Below are positions 1-6,307 of a stretch of DNA of 7,609 nucleotides, piece after piece; position 1 is the stretch's first letter; each line of letters opens with the position of its first letter. The stretch is taken from positions 1 to 7,609 of the forward strand of contig CAIKQM010000659.1 in the NCBI GenBank assembly GCA_903829565.1, in the 5' to 3' direction. Below the pieces are notes generated by a model, which ran no database searches, had not been told where the DNA came from, and worked only from the letters and a program-made list of their open reading frames with translations. Both the position numbers and the translations under genes were made by a program. The stretch is from an uncultured Planctomycetota bacterium. Lineage in GTDB: Bacteria; Planctomycetota; UBA1135; GCA-002686595.

Positions 1-2620
1 GCAACATCGTCTGCACGAAGGGCGCGTTGTAGACATTGGCGAGCGTCAGCATCTCGCTGCTGGACCCCGCACCGATCACGCCCACACGCCGCGCGCGCTC
101 GCCTTCGCTCACATCCATCAACAGCACACGCGAAGTAGGATTCGCACCGCCGCGCTCTTCGAGCACATAGGCATAGTCACGCTCGACCGTGCGTGTGCCA
201 CCTTGGCGATCGGCAAGATCCACCTTCGGCTGCAGCACGACCGCGCGCCATGTGCTGGTGGAGTTGTCGGGCACGCGCTTGGCCTCACCCAAGCGCCGCG
301 GGCGCGCAGGCTCCGTCGCATCCACAAGGATCAAGCCCTGACGCTCATCGATGCAGGCCACCAAGCGACGTGCTGTGGTGCGTCCACCATCCTTGGGACG
401 CGAAGGTTGAAAGAGCACATCCAGATCCAAGATGCGCGCCGGCTCGCCCTCTGTCGTCAGCGGCAAGCCACCCACCACACGCGGTGCAATGGGCGCACGC
501 ACATCCAAGATCCACAAGCCACCAGCACCATCGGCAACGTACGCATGCGGCCAACGCACCTTGACGGCTTGTGCGTCCAGCGTAGGAGCACGGCCCAGCA
601 CACGCGGCTCCGCGGGCTGACTGACATCCACGATCAACAAGCCACCCGGTCCATCCGCGACGTACAAACGATCGCCAGCCAACTCAAGCCCACGCGGCTG
701 GATGGTGGCGAGAAAGGCCGCATGACGCAGAGCCGTGGGCTGGCGTACATCCAGCACATGCACACCGTGCCCGCCTTCGCTGGCGTACAGCCAACGTCCT
801 TCGCCCTGCAGCGGATCACAATCGAGTGCTAGATCGACCACATCTGGCAAGACCCACTTGCCCAGCGCGGCCGACCCCACCAAGCGCGTGCGATCCAACG
901 CCACCGCTTCGATCCCGCGCCGATCGGCGACATACATCACTTGACGCGCCAGCTCGAACGCACCGGAACCAGTGCCATAGACCTCGCTCGCGCGATGGCA
1001 ATCCACACAGCTGCGCCCTTCTTTGCGCGTGGTGTGCATCTGGTGATGGATCATCGTCATGCCGGACAATCCCGCCTGCGTCACAGGCAGACGTTGGTCA
1101 ACCACGCGCTCACCGCTGGCGTCGGTGTACGAACCCATCGTGGAGAAGCCGGTCAAGTACGGCGCTACACGGCCTTCTTCATCGAGCCCGAGGTACAAAC
1201 TCTTCCAGGTAGCAAACACCTTCTCTTGTGTGGTCACTCGTCCGGGCGTGCGGCGTCCCGTCAACAGATCGAGCTGCGTCAGCGACTCGTTGCGATCAAA
1301 GTGAAAGCCCAAGAAGTTGGGATTCCATGCATTGTGGCAGGCATGACAGGTCATGCCTGCGTGATGCTGGTTCATCGCTGCGGCTGCTTTGGCGCTGTAA
1401 TCTTCGTGGCGCGGATCGAGCAAGTGCACCACTTGCGTCACATAGTGCTCCTTGCCATCCACCTTCGAGGTCAGGATGACCGCCTCGCCCTCGCGCCGCA
1501 GGTGCTTGAGTTGCGTGCCGCGCTGCGTCACCAGCGTGGCTGCTTGCTGAAAGTCGCCGTGACAATCGCGGCAATCGATCTCCACCGCCTGCTCCATGTG
1601 TCCATGCAGCTCGCCATCACCCATGATGTCGTTGACGGTGTGGCAATCGACACAGTGCATGCCGCGTTGGTGGTGCACATCCGGCGGCAACGTCGCGCTG
1701 TCCTGCAAGAAGTACTGACGATGCGACAGCTGCGCTGTGGTGCCAGGGATATCAGGCCCCGCAGGCGCACCGGGCGGCAACGCCGCCAAACCGCGGAAGT
1801 TCATGCCAATCGTGGCGTCTCCCCAGTGGCAACTTGTGCATGTCTCCGTGGGCGCAGCACGCAACATAGAATGCTTGAGCGGGTGACCGGGCTCGTTGCG
1901 ATCGACGGTCCTGTCACGCGAAATTGACAAGCCGTCATGGGCGTACTGCACATGACAAGCAGCGCAACCTTCGCCGCGGTACTCGCCATCAAAGCCCACG
2001 CGGCCGCGCACGGCACGACCTTCGGACCATAGGTGGCACTGCAAACACTCCTTGCGCGTCAGGTCACCAAAGTGAGCCGCCAGATCATCGACAGACTTGG
2101 GCGACTTGAACTCCGGCACTTGCGGAAAGCTCCCGGTGGCAAACACGGCATAGGCACCGCCCTTGTCCTTGCGTGCGCCCACTTCGTAGTAGCCATCCGT
2201 CAAGTGTCCCGCCGTCGTGGCGTGCAGGCTCATGCGCAGGTGCTCCAACGCATCCGCATGGCAACCGCCACAGGTCGTTTGCACCACGCGCAAGTCCATC
2301 GGGTTCTCGAAACGACGGCGCGCCAGATCGGCATCCATCGGAGCTACGCGCTCGTCCTCACCACGCGACACTCTGCCGGGCACATGCGCTTCCTCTTTGG
2401 TGCGACCGTCCGCGTTCCCGCCATGACAATCCACGCACGACAGCGCAGCTTGCGGGTGCATCTCTTCAATGCCCGCATGACACGCCAGGCATCCTTGCGC
2501 AGGTGCAGTAGCCGGCGCAGCGCCAGTATCTTGGCCAGCACCTTGAACAGTGGCTGGTGACAGCCAAGCCGCCACGCTCAAGCACACGCCCGCGATCCAA
2601 CCCAGTCCTGCGCTCGACAC
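1..2620 (-). CDS. Exported decahaem c-type cytochrome with LVIVD beta-propeller repeats (C-terminus cut by window edge)
   Basis: This is one open frame of 873 codons running off the left edge. Ten CXXCH haem-binding motifs are readable, with first cysteines near residues 44, 62, 117, 192, 219, 261, 323, 350, 425 and 538 (for example CLACH, CVDCH, CGGCH, CRDCH, CHACH). After the last haem, from about residue 610 to 845, there are some five copies of a repeat of the form YVADG-x-GGL-x-(I/L)-x-DV followed by a P-x-x-PRV stretch; this is the LVIVD repeat that folds as a beta-propeller. The N-terminus is hydrophobic (about residues 7-22) and followed by an Ala/Pro/Gly/Gln linker, consistent with Sec export and periplasmic or extracellular haem attachment. 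The only plausible start is GTG at 2620-2618, because an in-frame TAG, the stop of the preceding gene, lies just upstream; no Shine-Dalgarno site is seen, so translation is probably coupled. The role is inferred to be multi-step electron transfer; the redox partner and any substrate are unknown. Haem motifs are certain, the exact start less so. Confidence 0.93.
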   Translation of the reverse strand, partial: MSSAGLGWIAGVCLSVAAWLSPATVQGAGQDTGAAPATAPAQGCLACHAGIEEMHPQAALSCVDCHGGNADGRTKEEAHVPGRVSRGEDERVAPMDADLARRRFENPMDLRVVQTTCGGCHADALEHLRMSLHATTAGHLTDGYYEVGARKDKGGAYAVFATGSFPQVPEFKSPKSVDDLAAHFGDLTRKECLQCHLWSEGRAVRGRVGFDGEYRGEGCAACHVQYAHDGLSISRDRTVDRNEPGHPLKHSMLRAAPTETCTSCHWGDATIGMNFRGLAALPPGAPAGPDIPGTTAQLSHRQYFLQDSATLPPDVHHQRGMHCVDCHTVNDIMGDGELHGHMEQAVEIDCRDCHGDFQQAATLVTQRGTQLKHLRREGEAVILTSKVDGKEHYVTQVVHLLDPRHEDYSAKAAAAMNQHHAGMTCHACHNAWNPNFLGFHFDRNESLTQLDLLTGRRTPGRVTTQEKVFATWKSLYLGLDEEGRVAPYLTGFSTMGSYTDASGERVVDQRLPVTQAGLSGMTMIHHQMHTTRKEGRSCVDCHRASEVYGTGSGAFELARQVMYVADRRGIEAVALDRTRLVGSAALGKWVLPDVVDLALDCDPLQGEGRWLYASEGGHGVHVLDVRQPTALRHAAFLATIQPRGLELAGDRLYVADGPGGLLIVDVSQPAEPRVLGRAPTLDAQAVKVRWPHAYVADGAGGLWILDVRAPIAPRVVGGLPLTTEGEPARILDLDVLFQPSRPKDGGRTTARRLVACIDERQGLILVDATEPARPRRLGEAKRVPDNSTSTWRAVVLQPKVDLADRQGGTRTVERDYAYVLEERGGANPTSRVLLMDVSEGERARRVGVIGAGSSSEMLTLANVYNAPFVQTML

Positions 2621-2623
2621 GGG

Positions 2624-3781
2624 CTAGCTGTACAACTGCGGCAGCTTGCGACCACCGCGTCCCTTGGCACCAAGTAGGTCACACACCGTGGGCGCCACAT
2701 CGACCACGCTCACCTCGTCCTTGACGATGAGGCCGCGTTGCATGTCAGGCCCAGCACACAAGCACGTGACATAGTTCAGCTCATCACTGCCATCGCCGTG
2801 ATCGAGCCCGCGGCGCGAGTTCAAATCACGGTCGCGGCCGAACTCGGGCACCACGACCAACGCAGTCGTGGCCGCAAGTTCAGGATCGGCTTGGATGGCC
2901 GTCCACAACTCACCGATCGCAGCATCGTTGCGACGCACGACCTCCACATACCCGCCATAGTTCCCGTGCGCCATGTCCGCCTCTTGCAGCACCACGGCCG
3001 TCAGCTTCGGCTTGAAGAGCGTGACAAGGTTGCGCGCCAAGCGCAGCGCCTTGGCATCGGCAGCATTCGCGCCCGTCATCTCAGCCGTGCCGCGCGTCAG
3101 CTCGGACAAGATCCACTGCTCGACACGCTCGCTGTTCGCGCGGCGCTGCTCGGCCTCCGTTCCACCGCCCGACAAGGCCCGCCGCACCTGCACCAAGGCA
3201 TCCTTCTCACCTTGCGGCCATTCGCGTGGGCGCCCGTAGCGCTCAAGCAACGAGCGGAACTCGCGATTGAAGACGCCATCTCCATCGAGCGTCGTCGCAC
3301 CAAAGCGCGCACCGTAATCCGGGTGCACGCTGTGGCTGTAGTTCACCTGTTGTGCGCCACCGGCAGTGGTGATCCACACATCGTTGCTGGCCAAGCCCAG
3401 CTCTTTGCGCACCAGCTCGAACACCGTGGGATCGTTGCCGCGCGAGTTCTCGCGAATGCCACGCTGCTCGGCGATGCCCGTGAAGATCGACAGCGCCGCA
3501 CCGTAGTGCCCCAAGTTCGCCGAGCGCGCGCGGGTGTACAGCACGCCGCGCTCGCTGATGCGCATGAGGTTCGGCACATTGTCCGGCTTGCCGAAGGTCT
3601 CTTTGGTGCGCACACCACCAGCGAAGGCCACCAGCACCACGCGCTTGGTCTTGCGCTCGGGCAGCGCCGGCGATGTCGCGCCTTCCAGACGCGCCTGTGC
3701 CAAGCACAAGCCTGCTGCACCTGCAGCCGCGCCTTGCAGCACCGAGCGCCGCGTGTACACCGATTGTGCCTCTGGCTTCAT
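2624..3781 (-). CDS. Tat-exported DUF1501-like protein, alkaline phosphatase/sulfatase fold
   Basis: A 385-residue protein. The N-terminus has a twin-arginine signal (TRRSVLQG, residues 10-17) followed by an Ala/Gly-rich hydrophobic stretch to about residue 30, so it is expected to be exported folded through Tat. The body resembles the alkaline phosphatase superfamily as seen in planctomycete DUF1501 proteins: VVLVAFAGGVRTKETF (about 48-63), then NVPNLMRISERGV (68-80) like the PNL-x-R-L-x-x-x-GV block of sulfatases, GHYGAALSIFTG (91-102), DMAHGNYGGY (269-278), VVPEFGRDRD (310-319) and LDHGDG (326-331). The Asp that normally opens the metal site of true sulfatases is replaced by the AGG segment, as in DUF1501, so activity is uncertain. 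The start was chosen at ATG 3781-3779 because it makes a TGATG overlap with the upstream stop and puts the Tat signal at the N-terminus. An in-frame extension to 3931 would only re-read the upstream gene. The cytochrome start follows three bases after the stop. Confidence 0.78.
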   Translation of the reverse strand: MKPEAQSVYTRRSVLQGAAAGAAGLCLAQARLEGATSPALPERKTKRVVLVAFAGGVRTKETFGKPDNVPNLMRISERGVLYTRARSANLGHYGAALSIFTGIAEQRGIRENSRGNDPTVFELVRKELGLASNDVWITTAGGAQQVNYSHSVHPDYGARFGATTLDGDGVFNREFRSLLERYGRPREWPQGEKDALVQVRRALSGGGTEAEQRRANSERVEQWILSELTRGTAEMTGANAADAKALRLARNLVTLFKPKLTAVVLQEADMAHGNYGGYVEVVRRNDAAIGELWTAIQADPELAATTALVVVPEFGRDRDLNSRRGLDHGDGSDELNYVTCLCAGPDMQRGLIVKDEVSVVDVAPTVCDLLGAKGRGGRKLPQLYS

Positions 3782-4851
3782 CAGTAACTGGCCGCTTCCT
3801 CGCTCGTCACGAGCGCATAGAGCACCGTCTCCACACGACACGCCGGCTGCGCCAAAGCGTCCACCACGGCCGTCAACTCGTCCGCACGCGGTTCGCGCCC
3901 CAGCACGCGCAACCACTGAGCGCGTGCCCATGCTGCACGATCACTGCCCAGCGGTTCGATCTTGGCCTTGCCGCCATCCAACAACAGCCGCGCCATCACG
4001 CTGCGCAGCGGCGCCGGATCGGCCAACGAGTCGAGTGCTTGGCGCATCGGCTCGGTCTGTTCGCGCGTGGGCTCGGCTTCGAGCAAGTCCACGTGCAGGC
4101 TACGCGCCCACACGCGATTGGAGATCGGGCGGCGCGTCGCCAGCCGACGTTCCAAAGACTCACCCGACAACCACTCGCGCACCAACAAGGGGTACTCGCG
4201 CGGGTCTTTTTGAAAGCGCTTGGTCCATTGCGCCAAGGCACGCGGATCAGCCTTCGCATGCGCAAGGCGCTCGTGCTCGCGCGTCAAGTAATGCCGCGCA
4301 AAGCTCTCGCTCTGCACAGCGAGCTTGACCACGTCGCTCTGCGTGCGACCTTCGCCGCCAAGGAAGCGCGTCTGCGCGCCGTCGTACATCTTCTTGCCGA
4401 ACTCAAGCTCGCGACGCTGCTTGTCGACCGACAGACCGCAGAGTTGCTCCATCACCACCGTGACGAAGGTGTCGGCGCCCGGATTGCGCTGGTCAAAGTT
4501 CGGCGCCAACGCCAACCGATGCACCGCATCGCGCACATCGACTTCACCGGCTTCCAACGCGTCGGGCAAACGCAGCACGCTGTCTCCACGCGGCGCGAAC
4601 TGGTCGACCAACAGGAAGTACCACAGCTGCTCTTCGAGCCACTGCGCCCAAAAACCACGCGACTCGGTGATGGCGACGAGCGTGGCTTCGGCCGGCTGGC
4701 CGATCCAGCGCGCGCGCTCGTCAGCCAGCGGCGGACGCCCCAGCAAGTCCAGACAGACGCGACGCAGCTCGCCCGCGTCCAACACGCGCGGGGACTGCGT
4801 TGGCGGGGCTTGCATCACCGGGGCCAGAGCTAGGGCCAGCGCAACGAGCAT
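3781..4851 (-). CDS. Secreted DUF1549/DUF1553-like protein (divergent)
   Basis: A 356-residue protein with a short hydrophobic N-terminus (residues 1-15, ending near VMQA-P) that looks like a signal peptide. Near the N-terminus, ELRRVCLDLLGRPPLADE (28-45) matches the R-x-x-LDL-x-GRPPT-x-EE block that opens DUF1549 domains of planctomycetes. The C-terminal WLRVLGREPRADEL (313-326) and the ending VLYALVTSEEAASY (343-356) match the closing R-x-P-x-x-x-EL...L-x-NS-x-EF part of DUF1553. The middle (about 120-260) is rich in charged helices and includes FLGGEGRTQSDVVKLAV (163-179). The protein is shorter than usual DUF1549-DUF1553 proteins, which often exceed 600 residues, so this is a compact or divergent member. 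The biochemical role of the family is not established; members often sit beside DUF1501 genes and some carry cytochrome c domains, which fits the neighbouring genes. It begins 21 bases after the sigma-factor stop and its TGA overlaps the next ATG by one base, indicating co-translation. No good Shine-Dalgarno site is present. Confidence 0.68.
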   Translation of the reverse strand: MLVALALALAPVMQAPPTQSPRVLDAGELRRVCLDLLGRPPLADERARWIGQPAEATLVAITESRGFWAQWLEEQLWYFLLVDQFAPRGDSVLRLPDALEAGEVDVRDAVHRLALAPNFDQRNPGADTFVTVVMEQLCGLSVDKQRRELEFGKKMYDGAQTRFLGGEGRTQSDVVKLAVQSESFARHYLTREHERLAHAKADPRALAQWTKRFQKDPREYPLLVREWLSGESLERRLATRRPISNRVWARSLHVDLLEAEPTREQTEPMRQALDSLADPAPLRSVMARLLLDGGKAKIEPLGSDRAAWARAQWLRVLGREPRADELTAVVDALAQPACRVETVLYALVTSEEAASY

Positions 4852-4872
4852 GGCCCTAGCCTAACCGACCGC

Positions 4873-6150
4873 TTAGTTCAGGTACGGATCAGCCACCTTC
4901 TCCAGTTCCTCGGTGCGCAACTTCTCCATCGCGCGCATCTGGATCTGGCGCACGCGTTCCAAGCTCACTCCCAGCTTGGTCGCCACCTCCGACAGCGTGT
5001 ACTCACGCGGCAGGCCAATCCCGAAGCGCATGCGCACCACGAGTTGTTCCCGCTCGTTGAGCTCGCCCAAGGCATGCTCCAGGCCGCTTTTCAGCGACAC
5101 ATCCTCCAGCTCCGGACGGTACGGGTCGCTCTCGCCACCGGCCAAGCGGTCACGCAATGCGCCCTCGTCCGAACCCGCCATCGGAGCATCCAACGAAGTC
5201 GTCGAACGCACCGAGTCGAGCACCGTCTCGACAATGCTGGCCGACAGGCCCGTAGCCCGCGCCAGCACCGGCACCGATTCCGCCAGATCCTCGGGCACCG
5301 GGGTGCCCAACTCCTCGAGCCGATCCTTGGCCGCCCACACATGGCGTTGGGCTTTTTGCAGGTACACCGGCAGCCGCACCGTGGCGGTGTAGTTGTAGAG
5401 ATAGCTGCGGAACGCCTGGTTCAGCCAGTGCACCGCATACGTGCGGAACAGCAACCCGCGCCGCCAGTCGAACCCATCGACCGCGCGGTACAGCGCCGCC
5501 GAGCCTTCTTGCATCAAGTCAAGGCGACCACCGCTGGTGTGGGCGTAGCGCTCGACATTGATCGGGACCAAGTACAAGTTGCGCTCGACCAGTTCGGTGC
5601 GCAGCGCATGCAGCTCGGCCCAGCGCCGGCAGACCTTGGGGTGCAAGCTGCAGTCGAAGCCCTGACCCACGAAGGCACTCGGCGCCGACGCGCCCCCGCC
5701 CTCGACCTGACTCGGCGTCAGCCCCGCCGCCTTGACCGCCCCCTCCAACCGCAAGCGCGCGAACTCGATCCGGCGCGTCAGCCGGAACTCATCCTCGCGC
5801 TCCATGATCAAGATGCTGTCCACCTCGTGGCGGAACTGGGTCTCGATGCTGGGCAGCTTGCCACCGGGTGCCTTGGCGCCCTCGCCTGCGCCAGCCCGAC
5901 GCCATGTGTGCGGATCCACGATTTCTAAATCGCGCCCCGCCTTGTCATAGGCCGCGGCCAAGGCGCGCGCCTGAGCCGCAAAGGTCTCTGGATCGGCCGC
6001 ATAGGCATCGAGCTGCTTGTCCAGCTCGGCCATGGTCACCTGCGGCCGCTTCACCCGCGAAGCCGCCACAGCCTGAGGACGCAAGGTCCTCTGCTTCGGC
6101 AGCCTCTGGCTGGCACCCTCGACGCCCACCTGACGCTTGTTGGACTTCAT
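4873..6150 (-). CDS. RNA polymerase sigma-70 family factor
   Basis: A 425-residue sigma factor that directs RNA polymerase to promoters. Order of parts: a basic, low-complexity N-terminus (1-40); a region 1.2-like segment (about 100-137, EREDEFRLTRRIEFARLRLE); a non-conserved insert (about 138-175) with two cysteines (167 and 174); region 2 (about 176-262) with ERNLYLVPINVERY, DLMQEGSAALYRAVDGFDWRRG and FRTYAVHWLNQAF; region 3 (about 263-350); and region 4 (about 360-415) with LNEREQLVVRMRFG and the helix-turn-helix TLSEVATKLGVSLERVRQI. All core regions are present, so this is a primary-like or group 2/3 sigma, not an ECF type. Compared with housekeeping sigma-70, region 2.4 has H-W instead of W-W, N instead of R and R instead of T near residues 241-248, and region 3.0 lacks the His and Glu that read extended -10 elements. 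The start is ATG 6150-6148, preceded by GGAGG five bases upstream. It heads a tight leftward gene string. Confidence 0.93.
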   Translation of the reverse strand: MKSNKRQVGVEGASQRLPKQRTLRPQAVAASRVKRPQVTMAELDKQLDAYAADPETFAAQARALAAAYDKAGRDLEIVDPHTWRRAGAGEGAKAPGGKLPSIETQFRHEVDSILIMEREDEFRLTRRIEFARLRLEGAVKAAGLTPSQVEGGGASAPSAFVGQGFDCSLHPKVCRRWAELHALRTELVERNLYLVPINVERYAHTSGGRLDLMQEGSAALYRAVDGFDWRRGLLFRTYAVHWLNQAFRSYLYNYTATVRLPVYLQKAQRHVWAAKDRLEELGTPVPEDLAESVPVLARATGLSASIVETVLDSVRSTTSLDAPMAGSDEGALRDRLAGGESDPYRPELEDVSLKSGLEHALGELNEREQLVVRMRFGIGLPREYTLSEVATKLGVSLERVRQIQMRAMEKLRTEELEKVADPYLN

Positions 6151-6307
6151 CGGTTCCTCCATCTCTCCTGTACGCAGCTCAACCCTTCCGTGCGCGTAAG
6201 ATTCGTGAATGTCACGGTCGAAGCCCCTCACGACCCACGCGCCCCCCCCTACCTAGAGCCCCCTCACAGCCGGAATTCCCACCGCACCCGATGACAGCAG
6301 CGCGGAT
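6151..6307. promoter_or_regulatory. Divergent intergenic region with a short palindrome
   Basis: These 157 bases separate the sigma-factor gene (leftward) from the SGNH gene (rightward), so promoters for both must be here or inside the genes. I see no convincing -35/-10 pair on either strand. A perfect inverted repeat CGTGA-ATG-TCACG lies at 6204-6216, about 55 bases before the sigma start, and could be an operator. A run of eight C is at 6242-6249. Both could be chance in GC-rich DNA. Confidence 0.4.
6156..6160 (-). promoter_or_regulatory. Shine-Dalgarno site of the sigma-factor gene
   Basis: GGAGG on the minus strand lies five bases before the ATG at 6150. It decides the start against in-frame upstream alternatives reaching 6231. 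A second purine stretch, AGGAGA, lies a few bases further upstream (6169-6164). The three downstream genes have no comparable site, which suggests they depend on translational coupling. Confidence 0.8.

Noticed and set aside
203..832. 209-codon plus-strand open frame
   Set aside because: It is antisense to the LVIVD repeats; its apparent internal repeats only mirror those on the minus strand.
941..1927. 328-codon plus-strand open frame opposite the cytochrome
   Set aside because: It lies antisense to the ten-haem/LVIVD frame, which has clear family motifs. The plus reading has no recognisable domain and is rich in His/Arg/Gln, as expected for the complement of GC-rich coding DNA.
2738..3787. 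349-codon plus-strand open frame
   Set aside because: It mirrors the DUF1501-like gene; no motif, and the minus strand has a Tat signal and conserved blocks.
3782..3931. 50-residue N-terminal extension of the DUF1501-like protein
   Set aside because: It overlaps the C-terminus of the upstream gene out of frame and would bury the Tat signal; the TGATG overlap supports the shorter start.
3673..4833. 386-codon plus-strand open frame
   Set aside because: It is slightly longer than the gene opposite, but the minus frame has a signal peptide, DUF1549-like blocks and an exact stop/start overlap with its neighbour.
4852..4872. Terminator or promoter between the sigma and DUF1549-like genes
   Set aside because: Only 21 bases with no hairpin plus T-run and no promoter-like hexamers.
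5044..5928. 294-codon plus-strand open frame
   Set aside because: It is antisense to sigma regions 1.2-4 and has no domain features.
6151..6231. 27-residue N-terminal extension of the sigma factor
   Set aside because: GGAGG sits at the right distance from the ATG at 6150, and the extension has no sigma-like sequence.
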